Below, in pieces: positions 1 to 11,436 of a DNA stretch of 64,000 nucleotides (within the stretch, counting starts at the first letter, position 1; each line of letters opens with the position of its first letter). Origin of the DNA: Lolium rigidum. Lineage: Eukaryota > Streptophyta > Magnoliopsida > Poales > Poaceae. The position numbers were made by a program, and so were the translations under genes. Location: the NCBI RefSeq assembly GCF_022539505.1, contig NC_061512.1, positions 146,985,962-147,049,961 on the forward strand, in the 5' to 3' direction. The notes beneath the pieces are model-generated. The model was not told the DNA's origin. It searched no databases and saw only the letters and a program-made list of their open reading frames with translations.

Positions 1-2
1 AT

Positions 3-95
3 CTGAATGTAGCAGATCCGTTGACTAAAGCTCTCCCTAGGGCAAAGCATGACCAACACCAGAATGCCATGGGTGTTAGGTTCCTTACAATGTAA
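3..95 (+). CDS. Ty1/copia Pol C-terminal tail (RNase H end), partial
   Basis: The last 30 or so codons of a copia polyprotein run off the left window edge. The visible peptide contains ADPLTKALPRAKHDQHQNAM and ends VRFLTM followed by TAA at 93-95. The ADPLTKAL signature is the conserved end of the RNase H region in plant copia elements. A polypurine tract and an LTR follow directly, as expected for the 3' end of a plus-strand element. Only the tail is present, so integrity of the rest cannot be judged. Confidence 0.75.
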   Translation: MNVADPLTKALPRAKHDQHQNAMGVRFLTM

Positions 96-117
96 TCTAG
101 ATTATTGACTCTAGTGC

Positions 118-128
118 AAGTGGGAGAC
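118..128 (+). promoter_or_regulatory. Polypurine tract of the left copia element
   Basis: AAGTGGGAGAC lies immediately 5' of the LTR start TGTTGG. This is the typical plus-strand priming site of BARE/Angela-type copia elements and fixes the following LTR as the 3' LTR. Confidence 0.75.
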
Positions 129-806
129 TGTTGGAGATATGCCCAAGAGGCAATAATAAAGTGGTTATTATATATCTTATGTTTATGATAAATGTTTATA
201 TACCATGCTATAATTGTATTAACCGAAACATTGATACATGTGTGATATGTAAACAACAAAGAGTCCCTAGTATGCCTCTTAACTAGCTTGTTGATTAATG
301 GATGATTAGTTTCATAATCATGAACATTGGATGTTATTAATAACAAGGTTATATCATTGTATGAATGATGTAATGGATACACCCAATTAAGCGTAGCATA
401 AGATCTCGTCATTAAGTTATTTGCTATAAGCTTTCGATACATAATTACCTAGTCCTTATAACCATGAGATCATATAAATCACTTATACCGGAAAGGTACT
501 TTGATTACATCAAACACCACTCGCGTAAATGGGTGGCTATAAAGGTGGGATTAAGTATCCGGAAAGTATGAGTTGAGGCATATGGATCAACGAGTGGGAT
601 TTGTCCATCCCGATGACGGATAGATATACTCTGGGCCCTCTCGGTGGAATGTCGTCTAATGTCTTGCAAGCATATGAATAAGTTCATAAGAGACCACATA
701 CCACGGTACGAGTAAAGAGTACTTGTCAGGAGACGAGGTTGAACAAGGTATAGAGTGATACCGAAGATCAAACCTCGGACAAGTAAAATATCGCGAGACA
801 AAGGGA
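129..806 (+). repeat. Truncated 3' LTR of a copia (BARE/Angela-like) element
   Basis: It starts TGTTGGAGATATGCCC and matches the complete LTR at 1945-3728 almost base for base until GACAAAGGGA near 806, where similarity stops. About 1.1 kb (the distal U3, R and U5) is missing, so the right end of this element has been deleted. Organisation resembles BARE/Angela LTRs; the exact family name is not certain. Confidence 0.8.
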
Positions 807-1226
807 CACAAAATACTGGTGATGAACCAAGACACCAAGTAACCAACACTTCACTTGACAGTCACCATTCACAGGACACAAAATGCTGGTGATGATCAAT
901 TTCACTTCCAGAACTCCTGAATCCTGATCATGTATTATTTTTGGACCTTGCAATTGATCAAAGAAGGGAGTTAGTACTGTATTAACAAGTTGATACAACT
1001 TAACAAGGGAGTTAGTACTTGAATACTTCTGTAATCTGTACTCGTATTAATTTGGCATAGTGGAATGTAGCTATTCACTATTGTATGAACAAGTTGATAA
1101 ACAAGTCTGTGTACCTTTAGTGAGATCTTCAAGGTTTGGAGATGGACATGCTTGTTGTAGATTTAAAAGATGATGTCTTGTCACATTTCCCTTTTCCTTT
1201 CGCAAATGTGCAGCCCGCCAAATTCT
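807..1226. other. Unassigned spacer with a short direct repeat
   Basis: No gene is visible between the broken copia LTR and the hAT pseudogene. An imperfect direct repeat (GACACAAAATACTGGTGATG near 804 and GACACAAAATGCTGGTGATG near 876) sits at the LTR break, and TTAACAAGGGAGTTAGTACT-like words recur near 965-1020. It may be the 3' flank or non-coding end of the hAT element. Confidence 0.4.
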
Positions 1227-1944
1227 TCAATTAAGTCTACAAAGAATTGAACAAGTATGCATTAAACAATCAGACAATATTAGTATGATGGAAAAAACTA
1301 CATATAAACAAGTATTTTGAGGTAGTAATTTATTTTTACCCTTTTCCATCTTAGCTAATTCCTCCATATTCTCCTGGATGTCAATAGGAGTAGTCCTTCG
1401 CAGCCAATCTTGTGTGCACACAAGAGCTTCTAACATGAATGGAGTAAGCGAGGTTCGGAAGTCGTCCAATATGTGCCCACCTGGGCTAAATGCCGACTCG
1501 GAAGCTAGTGAAGTGATGGGTCTGGCAAGCACATCACGTGCCAAGGAAGCCAAGACGGGAAAGCGAGCTGCATTGAGCCTCCACCAACCAAGAATGTCAA
1601 ACTTTCCTTCATTTCCTTCGCAAGCTTCATCGAGATATTTGTCAGTTTTGGCATTAGCACTTGTACCATTGTTCTTCTTTAGCTTCTTGGCAATTTGGTC
1701 CCTCAACATGCTTCCTCTCCCCACAGTTTGCACTCTCTGGTCATCCATAGCAACTTCGGATGTTCCTTCAACGAGAGCATACTTCTTCCTATATTCTTCA
1801 AACAAGTCAGCAAGACAAGTGGTAATCGCTTCCCAAACTAGTTGTCCACCTTCATGTCCAAAAATTTCTTCAATTACAGCATTAATGTAATCCGATAGTT
1901 TGTATCTTGGATCTAGAACTGCTGCAATAAAAATCAGCAAGTTA

Positions 1945-3728
1945 TGTTGGAGATATGCCCAAGAGGCAATAATAAAGTGGTTATTATATATCTTATTGTT
2001 TATGATAAATGTTTATATACCATGCTATAATTGTATTAACCGAAACATTGATACATGTGTGATATGTAAACAACAAAGAGTCCCTAGTATGCCTCTTAAC
2101 TAGCTTGTTGATTAATGGATGATTAGTTTCATAATCATGAACATTGGATGTTATTAATAACAAGGTTATATCATTGTATGAATGATGTAATGGATACACC
2201 CAATTAAGCGTAGCATAAGATCTCGTCATTAAGTTATTTGCTATAAGCTTTCGATACATAATTACCTAGTCCTTATAACCATGAGATCATATAAATCACT
2301 TATACTGGAAAGGTACTTTGATTACATCAAACACCACTGCGTAAATGGGTGGCTATAAAGGTGGGATTAAGTATCCGGAAAGTATGAGTTGAGGCATATG
2401 GATCAACGATGGGATTTGTCCATCCCGATGACGGATAGATATACTCTGGGCCCTCTCGGTGGAATGTCGTCTAATGTCTTGCAAGCATATGAATAAGTTC
2501 ATAAGAGACCACATACCACGGTACGAGTAAAGAGTACTTGTCAGGAGACGAGGTTGAACAAGGTATAGAGTGATACCGAAGATCAAACCTCGGACAAGTA
2601 AAATATCGCGAGACAAAGGGAATTGGTATTGTATGTGAATGGTTCATTCAATCACTAAAGTCATCGTTGAATATGTGGGAGCCATTATGGATCTCCAGAT
2701 CCCGCTATTGGTTATTGGTCGGAGTGAGTACTCAACCATGTCCGCATAGTTCACGAACCGTAGGGTGACACACTTAAAGTTGGATGTTGAAATGGTAGTA
2801 TTTGAATATGGAATGGAGTTCGAATATTTGTTCGGAGTCCGGATGAGATCCCGGACATCACGAGGAGTTCCGGAATGGTCCGGAGAATAAGATTCATATA
2901 TAGGATGTCATTTTATGTGAATAAAAATGTCGCGGAAGGTTATATGGAAGGTTCTAGAAGGTTCTAGAAAAGTCCGGAAGAAACCACCAAGGAAGGTGGA
3001 GTCCACATGGGACTCCACCTCCATGGCCGGCCAACCCTAGTGGGGGAGGAGTCCCAAGTGGACTCCCCCTTAGGGTGCCGGCCACCCCCCCACATGGGAG
3101 GTGGAACTCCCACCTTGGTGGGAGTCCTAGCTTGGCTAGGTTTCCCCCCTCCTATGGAAGGTTTTTGGTTCGGGTCTTATTCGAAGACTTGGACACCACC
3201 TCTTGGGGTTCCACCTATATAATGAGGGGCCAAGGGGAGGGGGCCGGCCACCCCAAGACCACAACCTGGCCGCCCCCCCTTGAGTGGCCGGCCACCCCCT
3301 CCCAAACCCTAGCCGCCCCTCTCCTCCATAGCTCCCGCGTGCTTTAGCGAAGCTCCGCCGGAGTTCTCCACCGCCACCGACACCACGCCGTCGTGCTGTC
3401 GGATTCAAGAGGAGCTACTACTTCCGCTGCCCGGCCGGAACGGGAGGTGGACGTCGTCTTCATCAACAACCGAACGTGTGACCGAGTACGGAGGTACTGC
3501 CCGTTCGTGGCGCCGGAACCGATCGTGATCAAGATCTTCTACGCGCTTTTGCAAGCGGCAAGTGAACGTCTACCGCAGCAACAAGAGCCTCATCTTGTAG
3601 GCTTTGGAATCTCTTCAAGGGTGAGACTCGATACCCCCTTGTTGCTACCGTCTTCTAGATTGCATCTTGGCTTGGATTGCGTGTTCGCGGTAGGAAAATT
3701 TTTGTTTTCTATGCAACGTTATCCTACA
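1945..3728 (+). mobile_element. Solo LTR of a copia (BARE/Angela-like) retrotransposon
   Basis: A complete LTR of 1784 bp runs from TGTTGGAGATATG to TATCCTACA with no internal domain on either side. GTTA occurs immediately before it (1941-1944) and immediately after it (3729-3732). A fifth base of the duplication overlaps an LTR end and is ambiguous. Solo LTRs arise by recombination between the two LTRs of a full element. It is the same family as the truncated LTR at 129-806 and lies antisense to the hAT gene it interrupts. Confidence 0.9.
3216..3223 (+). promoter_or_regulatory. TATA box in the solo copia LTR
   Basis: TATATAAT follows a GC-rich stretch and precedes the GAGGGGCC region, the expected U3/R position of a BARE-like LTR. 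If active it would drive plus-strand transcription antisense to the 5' half of the hAT pseudogene. Confidence 0.5.
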
Positions 3729-5388
3729 GTTATTATTCTTCTTTTCCTTTTCCTTCTCCTTTCCTTTTGCTTTCTTGCCCTTCTTCTCATTTCCCTTCTC
3801 AATGTGCACTTCACTGTCCAATTCATTTATGCTCTCCTTGTCCTTGGTTTTGATGTGCCAAAGGCCCCAATATTTGTTAAATTTCTGCAACATTCTCTGA
3901 CCCATAGCTATTTGCAAACCGTCTTCACTATCAAGCCATGTTTGAATCAGCAACCGAACATCTGCAATCTCATGAAAGAAACTGTTGCAAGTGACACTCA
4001 AACTAGCAGATACTGGAGTTGTGAGATCAAAGAAATGACCCAGAAAATCTTCCATCTTCTTGGCATTTTTCCCAATCTATTTCTTCTGGGCAATCGAAGC
4101 CATCATTCTCTTCAGATAGAGCATGCCTATAGGTGAAATCCTCTTCAGCCAACCTCGTGAAGACCTTCTCATACACATTTGCAGCTTTGAGCATTATATA
4201 GGTGGAGTTCCACCTAGTTGGGACATCATTCTTTAGAAATGTCTTGCTGTCCACCTCCTCTTCTTCTAGAATTTCTTTGAACTTCTCCAATCTAGTGCCA
4301 CCATTTCTGATATATCTAACAGCGGCTCTTACATGCTTTATTGAGATGTATACTTCCTTTAGTCCATCTTGGACAATGAGGTTAAGGATGTGCGCAACAC
4401 ACCTCATGTGCATATACTTCCCCTTTCCTATGGTGTTGTCAGGTGTCTTGTTCAACTGCCTCCTCACATAAACAATACCACCATCATTGGTGCTTGCATT
4501 ATCAACAGTTATGGTCATAACTCTCTCCATACCCCATTCAACCATGCATTTCACCAAATTCTTTCCAATATCGTCACCCTTGTGCCCCTTTATCAAGAAG
4601 AAGTTGATGACTTCCTTGTGGAGCATCCAATTCTCATCAATAAAGCTTGCTGTCACAGTCATGTATCCATCTTGCTGATGAGATGTCCAACAATCTGTGG
4701 TTAGACATACCATTTGGCATGAATCTTTGAAGAACTTCTTTAGCATAGCTTTCTCTTTGAAGTAGCAGCGCACAACGTCTCGGGTGGTGGTTCTTCTAGA
4801 TGGAACATTGAAATGCGGGCAGGCTTTGGCCATAAACTTCCTAAAGCCCGATTTCTCACCAAAAGAAAACGGCAACTCATCTTCAATCATCATTTCAGTA
4901 AAGGCCTGCCTAACAACTTCAGGATCCCACTTATGATTCCCAGGGGTTTCTCACGGAGTTGTTTGCAGCAAAGATTGAGTTGGACCTTTTGCATTTCTGT
5001 GAGGATCGCGCTTACAAGAATTGAAGTGCATCCTCAATGATGATGTACCATAGTTCTTTGATTCAGCCTTGATGTCCCGCGAACAGTACTTGCATTTTCC
5101 ATATTGCACAACTTTGGCGCTATCCTTGATCTGGTGGAAGTGCTCCCAAATGTCAGACCTAGATGCCATCACCCTCCTTCCTTGTTGAGCAACAGGTTCC
5201 TTGTCCACATCAATGACCTCAGTTGCTTGCTCCTGCAATGGTGCTACTGCTGGCACTGTTGTTGGTGTGTGTGAAGAATGCCCAGTTGATGGACGTGAAT
5301 CAGAGCATAATTCTTGTGACTCTGAAGTCTGTGATGGCTGTGTATAATCAGCATCAGCTTCCTCCATGTTCGGGTCAGGTTCTGACAT

Positions 5389-5830
5389 CTAAAAGAGAAG
5401 TAGACAACAAACATAAAACATAATCAGCTCTTTACATATTTAAATATTAGCATAATTTTCATACAAATACAAGTTTAAATTAAGATAACAAACATAACAC
5501 TGGATACTAAAGTTGCATAGGATAGTAGCATAATATGAATTAACCATTAAATAAAATTGCATAGCAATGTAGCATAATATGAAGTAACCAGTAACCACTA
5601 ACTAAAATTGCATAGGACAGTAGCATAATATGAACATTGGATACTAAAATAGCATGGATACTGGATTGTGGATAGCAGTATAGCATGGATACTCTAAGTC
5701 TGAACGAACAAATACAGAGAGGATATGATCATATGACAGTAGCTACTACCTAGCAGTCCTAGCACTAGCAGTACTGCAGTAGGATACACTCGCGCTGGGC
5801 ATAAAACTTGTTACGAGGTTACTGGGTACA
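5389..5830. repeat. AT-rich spacer with imperfect 44-51 bp tandem repeats
   Basis: Upstream flank of the hAT gene, no ORF supported. Words of the form TTGCATAGGATAGTAGCATA begin at about 5513, 5557 and 5608, giving three imperfect units, followed by two copies of ATAGCATGGATACT near 5650-5690. It may include the hAT promoter, but no clear TATA position can be chosen. Confidence 0.5.
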
Positions 5831-6015
5831 ATGAAACATATCAATCAATATAGTTATCTGGACTTCATAAGTTAGTGACAATAAAGATAATCTTCATCCA
5901 TTCCTAATAATATGCCGTAATACCATGAAACTTATCGTCAATATAGTTATCTGAATCTCATAAGTTAGTGACAATAAAGATAATCTTCATCCATTCCCAA
6001 TAATATGTCATAATG
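5831..6015. repeat. Two-copy tandem duplication, about 92 bp unit
   Basis: Copy 1 (about 5831-5924) and copy 2 (about 5925-6015) share ATGAAAC, ATATAGTTATCT, and CATAAGTTAGTGACAATAAA followed by the same GATAATCTTCATCC, with a handful of mismatches. The duplication lies at the left edge of degraded copia-like sequence. Confidence 0.75.
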
Positions 6016-6455
6016 TTATTTCATGTGTTCATGGGAATTTCTACTCCGACAACGGAGAGATACACTATGGCCGTCCACTCATGCATCGTGATATTCGTCA
6101 TCGTTTGGCTGGACACGTAACCAAGTTGTTATGTCACAAGAACATCAATGGTGTAGTATGAGTAAAAGCGTACATGCCAGGTAACGAGGATAACCTACGG
6201 CTTCACCTCGGGCTATGATAAGTATGACGAAGCAAATAGCAATGCGGCGTGTATTGAATAGTAATACCGACGGTTTACATGCCTAAGACATTTGTGTTAT
6301 ATGTGGGCATCGTTGCGGCTATCAAGCGCTCGATCTCGATCATTGTAGAGGAAGGTCGTTCCGGACATGTTCACATATATCGGGTCACACACTTTAGGTT
6401 TAGCTATATTTAAAATGTGAGTACAAACGAATTAAGATATAGAAAGAAAGTGGTT
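6016..6455 (+). repeat. Degraded copia LTR-like remnant
   Basis: Word order parallels the copia LTR at 1945-3728: ACGGAGAGATACACTATGG, GAGTAAAAGCGTACATGCCA, GGTAACGAGG, CACCTCGGGC, a GTGGGCATCG stretch, and GGTCACACACTTTAGG. Identity is low and the ends are lost, so this is an old relative. The CACTA element begins at 6456. Confidence 0.4.
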
Positions 6456-6474
6456 CACTGGTGGAAAAAGGGCC
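6456..6474 (+). repeat. Left terminal inverted repeat of CACTA
   Basis: CACTGGTGGAAAAAGGGCC is identical to the reverse complement of 38147-38165. It carries the CACT(A/G) terminus that defines the superfamily and is the expected transposase cleavage end. Confidence 0.92.
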
Positions 6475-6488
6475 TTCCATCCAGCCCC

Positions 6489-6694
6489 ATTAGTCCCCAA
6501 ATATTTCGAACCGTGACTAATGGGATCTTTAGTCGCGGTTCGGGAGGCGAACCGCGACCAAAGGCCTGGGCCCAGGGCGCTCGGTGGCCAGCTGGTGCAC
6601 GTGAGGGGATTTAGTCGCGGTTGGCCAGGCCAACCGCGACTAAAGTCCTTCGGGCACCTTTAGTCGCGGTTTGCCAGGCTAACCGCGACTAAAG
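6489..6694. repeat. Left subterminal hairpin array of CACTA
   Basis: Four short inverted repeats in a row: a weak one at about 6489-6522, then 6528-6565, 6610-6645 and 6658-6694. The strongest reads TTTAGTCGCGGTTGGCC then a near-perfect inverted copy. In CACTA elements such subterminal repeats are the binding sites of the TNPA-type protein. Here they sit directly upstream of the TNP2 promoter. Confidence 0.8.
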
Positions 6695-6703
6695 CCCCTC
6701 CCC

Positions 6704-6711
6704 TATATATA
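6704..6711 (+). promoter_or_regulatory. TATA box of the TNP2 gene
   Basis: TATATATA in the context CCCCTATATATACCC lies ten bases after the last subterminal hairpin and about 340 bp before the first TNP2 coding codons. The leader between contains a likely intron whose acceptor (ATAATGCAG) ends at 7047. Confidence 0.6.
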
Positions 6712-7047
6712 CCCATCCAGCATCCACACTTAGCCATTTGGTGCCACTTCTCTTCACAAAACTCACAAGGGGGTGTTAGGTTTGCTTTTGGTTCCTCTTA
6801 TGCACACAAGGTGTTTGATGAAATGCCCCAAGAGCATGAAACAAACATGATATGAAGTGTCGGAGCCACACTTGAGCTTCCTCATTTATTTTTTCCTCCT
6901 CGATCGCGGTTAGCAACTTGAACCTTTCATGTGTCATTGATAAAATATGCATGTGTGTAGTTCATTGTTTAATTTCTATTGTTTGTAGCTAGTTAGTTTA
7001 ATAAATGCATGATGGTTAATTATATATTTTATATTATAATAATGCAG

Positions 7048-10000
7048 ATGAATCGGCAATGGATGTACGGTAACCGACTCTCCGGCGAGTTCACTACGGG
7101 TTTGAAAGATTTCCTCGTAGTGGCTAATGCGAACAAGCGGGGGGTTTTGTTATCTGTCCATGTGTTGCCTGTAAGAATCGGAAGGGTTACTCTTCCTCAA
7201 GAGATGTTCACATGCACACGCTCGGCAGGGTTTCATGCCAAGCTATAATTGTTGGACCAAGCATGGAGAAAGAGGGGTTATAATGGAAGAAGATGAAGAA
7301 CGAAGGGGATGATTTCATCGATGACAACTATCTTGATCATTTTGATGATACTTTCATGGAGGATGCTGAAGGTGGGGAAGGTGAAGGGGAAGGTGAAGGG
7401 GAAGGTGAAGAAGAGGCACGTGATGAGCCGTTGATGATCTTGGTCGGACCATTGCCGATGCACGGAGAAGCTGCGAAACTGAAAAGGAGAGGGAGAATTT
7501 GGATCGCATGTTAGAGGATCACAAAAAGTCGTTGTACCCCGGATGCGATAATGGTCTGAAAAAGCTAGGCTGCACTGCTGGATTCGCTGAAATGGAAGGC
7601 ACGGGAAGGTGTAGCTGACTCGGGATTTGAAAACTTGCTGAAAATGTTGAAGAATATGTTTCCAAAGAATAACGAGTTGCCCGCCGATACGTACGAAGCA
7701 TAGAAGGTTGTCTGCCCTCTAGGCTTAGAGGTTACGAAGATACATGCATGCATCAACGATCGCATCCTCTACCGCGGTGAATACGAGAATTTGAATGAAT
7801 GCCCGGTATGCACTTGCATTGCGTTATAAGATCGGAGGCGATGACCCCGGTGACGATGTTGAGGGCCGAAACCCAGGAAGAGAGTTCCCGCCAAGGTGAT
7901 GTGGTATGATCCTATAATACCACGGTTGAAACGTCCGTTCGGGAACAAAGAGCATGCCAAGTTGTTGCGATGGCACAAAGAGGACCGTAAGTCGGACGGG
8001 CGGTTGAGACACCCCGCAGATGGAACGCAATGGAGAAAGATCGACAGAGAGTTCAAAGATTTTGCAGGCGACGCAAGGAACATAAGATTTGGTCTAAGTA
8101 CGGATGGCATGAATCCTTTTGGCGAGCGAGCTCCGGCCATAGCACTGGCCCGTGACTCTATGCATCTACAACCTTCCTCCTTGGTTGTGCATGAAGCGGA
8201 AGTTCATTATGATGCCAGTGCTCATCCAAGGTCTGAAGCAACCCGACAACGACATCGATGTGTACCTAAGGCCATTAGTTGATGAAATTTTACAGTTGTG
8301 GGGCAGACCTGGTGTACGTGTGTGGGATGAGCACAAAGAAGAGGAATTTGACCTACGAGCGTTGCTTTTCGTAACCATCAACGATTGGCATGCTCTTAGT
8401 AACCTTTCCGGACTGTCAAATAAGGGATACAATGCATGCACGCACTTCTTACATGAGACTGAAAGTGTATATTTGCCAAATTGTAAGAAGAACGTGTACC
8501 TTGGGCATCGTCGATTTCTTCCGAAAATTCATCCGAGTAAGAAAGAAAGGCAAGCATTACAACGGCAAGGCGGATCACCGGCCGAAGCACTGCGGAACGT
8601 ACTTGGTGCTGAGGTATTTGATATGGTCAAGGATTTGAAAGTCATCTTTGGAAAGGGTCCTGGCGGACAATCAGTTCCACAGGGAGCTGACGGGCACGCA
8701 CCCATGTGGAAGAAGAAATCTATATTCTGGGAGCTAGAATGTTGGAAAGTCCTAGATGTCCGCTCTGCAATCGACGTGATGCATGTTACGAAGAATATTT
8801 GCGTGAACCTCCTAAGCTTCTTGGGCGTGTATGGGAAGACAAATGATACAAAGGAAGCACGGCAGGACCAACAACGTTTGAAAGACCCTAATGACCGGCA
8901 TCCGGAATGGTTTCAAGGTCGTGCCAGCTACGCTCTGACCAAAGAAGAGAAGGTCATCTTTTTTGAATGCATGAGCAGTACGAAGGTCCCATCTGGATTC
9001 TCGTCGAATATAAAGGGAATAATAAACATGACGGACAAAAAGTTCCAAAACCTGAAGTCTCACGACTGCCACGTGATTATGACGCAATTGCTTCCGATTG
9101 CTTTGAGGGGGCTCCTACCGGAAAATGTTCGAGTAGCCATTGTGAAGCTATGTGCATTCCTCAATGCAATCTCTCGGAAGGTAATCAATCCGGAAGATCT
9201 ACCACGGCTACAGAACGATGTGGCCCAATGTCTTGTCAGTTTCGAGTTGGTGTTCCCGCCATCCTTCTTCAATATTATGACGCACCTCCTGGTTCACCTA
9301 GTCGAAGAGATTTCCATCCTCGGTCCGGTATTTATACACAATATGTTCCCCTTTGAGAGGTTCATGGGAGTATTAAAGAAATATGTTCGTAACCGTGCTA
9401 GGCCAGAAGGAAGCATTGCCAAGGGCTATGGAAATGAGGAGGTAATTGAGTTCTGTGTTGACTTTGTTCCTGACCTTAAGCCGATTGGTCTTCCTCGATC
9501 GCGGCACGAGGGGAGACTAAGTGGAGAAGGCACGATCGGCAGGAAATCAACAATATGTATGGACGGCCATTCTATGACTGAAGCACACCACACAGTTCTG
9601 ATCAATTCCAGCTTGGTGGCTCCGTACTTTGAGAAACACAAGAATATTTTACGCGAGGACAACCCGGGGAAGCCTGAATCCTGGATTACGAAGGCCCACA
9701 TGGAGACTTTCGGCGGTTGGTTGAGAAAACATTTAATGAATGACGATGATGTTGTAGATCAAGTTGTACATGTTGGCCAAGACACCATCTTCGACTATAA
9801 CGACTTTCCAAGGGTACGAGATAAATGAGAATACATTTTACACGATCTCCCAAGATAAAAAGAGCACCAACCAAAACAGTGGTGTCCGCTTTGATGCAGC
9901 AACCGAGAATGGGAAAAAGGTCACATATTATGGTTACATAGAGGAGATATGGGAACTTGACTATGGACCCTCCTTTAAGGTCCCTTTGTTCCGGTGCAAA

Positions 10001-10399
10001 TGGTTCAAGCTAACAGGAGGTGGGGTAAAGGTGGACCAGCAATACGGAATGACAATGGTGGATTTCAACAATCTTGGTTACCTTGACGAATCATTCGCCC
10101 TAGCGAAAGATGTCGCTCAGGTTTTCTATGTGAAGGACATGAGTAGCAAACCGAGGAAACGGAAAGATAAGAAAACGATCAGTACATCATGCGATGATCC
10201 AAAGCGCCACATTGTTCTTTCAGGGAAAAGAAACATCGTGGGAGTGGAGGGAAAGACAGACATGTCAGAAGATTATAATATGTTTGGTGAAATTCCGCCC
10301 TTCAAAGTGAACACCGACCCAAGAATTAAGTTAAATGATGAGGATGCTCCATGGATACGGCCCAATCGTAAGCAAGCAGGGACACAAGGGAAGAAATGA
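7048..10399 (+). pseudogene. CACTA TNP2-type transposase (Transposase_21), frameshifted
   Basis: This is the catalytic transposase of the CACTA element. It begins just after a splice acceptor with MNRQWMYGNRLSGEF, the transposase-associated N-terminal domain, followed by an acidic Glu/Gly-rich linker (7370-7430, GEGEGEGEGE). A cysteine pair ECPVC lies near 7798. The Transposase_21 core follows with FGLSTDGMNPFG (about 8085-8120), FVTINDW (8370-8389), AIDVMHVTKN (about 8768-8797) and HNMFPFERFMG (9337-9369). The C-terminal part (9800-10399) holds YYGYIEEIWELDYGP, KWFKLTGGGVKVD and KRHIVLSGKRNIVG, and ends with TGA at 10397-10399. Frame changes occur at about 7220-7300, 7490, 7690-7850 (several), 8135-8150 and 9780. 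A single open stretch of 558 codons covers 8152-9828. Length and order match the family, so it is a recently decayed copy. Confidence 0.92.
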
Positions 10400-10706
10400 T
10401 GTGTAATAATTTATTGTACCAAACTTTGTTGAATGGATCATGTGAATTATATTATCCGTGATGTGTTTGGTGTCCATTTTCGAATGATTCGATTGATTCG
10501 AGATACCACCGATGATACATGAAATTTGGAGTGACTAAGTCATACTCCCGCCTAGGCGTATAATGGGAAAAGGACTAGAGGAGCCGTAATTGCATGGGAT
10601 TTGGTGGATCTAGCATTGCCGAAATTGATTGGCCATGCCATAAATACCACCGATGATACATGAAATTTGGAGTGACTTAGTCATACTCCTGCCTAGGCGT
10701 ATAATA
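10400..10706. repeat. TNP2 3' flank with a 62-bp direct repeat
   Basis: The segment beginning ATACCACCGATGATACATGA occurs at 10503-10564 and again at 10644-10705, 141 bp apart, with two mismatches. The second copy overlaps the end of the minus-strand accessory gene, so the repeat probably lies in the converging 3' ends of both genes. Confidence 0.8.
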
Positions 10707-11245
10707 TGCATACTCGTAGTCTTCATAGTCGCCGCCGTTGTGCCGGTAGTCGTCGCCTTCTAAGTTGCCGTCGTTGTCGTCGGCTGCTATCGTCGTCGCC
10801 TGTCGTCGGGCGGCGCTCGTGGCTCGAAGCGAGGGTAGCGCGGGCGGGGGATATCGCCGGCCGTGATGTAGTCCATGACGCTCTGTAGAGTCCGGCCGTA
10901 CCACCATAGCCGACGGCCGGCCTCGTGGAAGTTCCCAGGAGGCAGACCATCCTCCTCATACCTGGCGAGCGCCCTGTCACGCCGATTGATGAAGAAGGCG
11001 TCCCAAGTATGCTGGTTATCGGGATGCTAGCGGGGATTCATCCGCTGCTCCAGCGTGAGATCGAGGTAGTAGTGGTTCGTGATCGCCGCTCGGCGCGCAG
11101 TACCCTGAGGGACGGGAGGGACCGGCACGCATCCGGCGCTTAGGCTCCAGCCGGCGGGGACGCGGTAGCCCGGTGGGCAAGGGTAGTTCGAGGCGCAAAG
11201 CTCCTCCACCTGCTGGTAGGTTAGAGTGGGTGCGGTGGAAGCCAT
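10677..11245 (-). pseudogene. CACTA accessory protein of unknown function
   Basis: Minus-strand gene between TNP2 and the TNPA-like gene, tail-to-tail with TNP2. It starts at ATG 11245 with MASTAPTLTYQQVEELCA, then YPCPPGYRVPAGWSLSAG and VPVPPVPQGTARRAAIT. An in-frame TAG interrupts it near 11030. The same frame then continues with TWDAFFINRRDRALARYEED and RRLWWYGRTLQSVMDYITAG. A frameshift near 10800 leads to an acidic Tyr-rich tail ending PRQEYD and a stop near 10679. About 189 codons in all. The product resembles a small protein I associate with grass CACTA elements, but no function is known to me and no catalytic motif is visible. The RR-LWW-GRT motif is the most distinctive part. Confidence 0.6.
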
Positions 11246-11317
11246 GAGAGAGTGATGAGAGATTGTAGAGATGTGATAATGCTGGCCAAGCCGGGCTACG
11301 TATATGTAGTGAGAAAT

Positions 11318-11422
11318 GGCGGGAAAATGGGAGCGGGAAGACAGGAGGCGGGAAGAAAGTGGCGGGAAGAAAGAGGCGGGAAGACATGGAAGAAATGGCG
11401 GGAAGAAGAGGAGGAATCCAGA
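11318..11422. promoter_or_regulatory. GCGGGAA motif cluster upstream of the accessory gene
   Basis: About seven copies of GCGGGAA lie in 105 bp directly upstream (minus sense) of the accessory ATG at 11245. One, GCGGGAAA at 11319-11326, is on the minus strand TTTCCCGC, a perfect plant E2F site. A related cluster follows at 11690-11770. Function is inferred only. Confidence 0.45.
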
Positions 11423-11436
11423 GCTGGTCATCTAAC

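Larger units (their letters stand above)
1227..5388 (-). pseudogene. hAT transposase (BED zinc finger type), split by a solo LTR
   Basis: Minus-strand hAT transposase that would bind element ends and catalyse cut-and-paste transposition. From 5388 downward: an acidic N-terminus; a BED-type zinc finger (CKYC with a later H-x4-C, around residue 80-130); the RNase-H-like core at about 4893-4060 with TTDCWTSHQQDGYM, CVAHILNLIVQDG and VPTRWNSTY; and the C-terminal dimerisation region at 1944-1227 with VLDPRYKL and SLASESAFSPGG. Three lesions are visible: a TGA at 4951-4953 with the same frame open on both sides, a frameshift near 4060-4075, and the LTR insertion at 1945-3728. The insertion plus its 4-bp duplication is 1788 bp, a multiple of three, and the reading frame matches on both sides. 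No terminal inverted repeats of this hAT were found, so a former domesticated gene is not strictly excluded. Confidence 0.85.

Noticed and set aside
3007..4136. Plus-strand ORFs of 70-247 codons in and beyond the solo LTR
   Set aside because: They lie in GC-rich LTR sequence or antisense to the hAT pseudogene, and have no domain.
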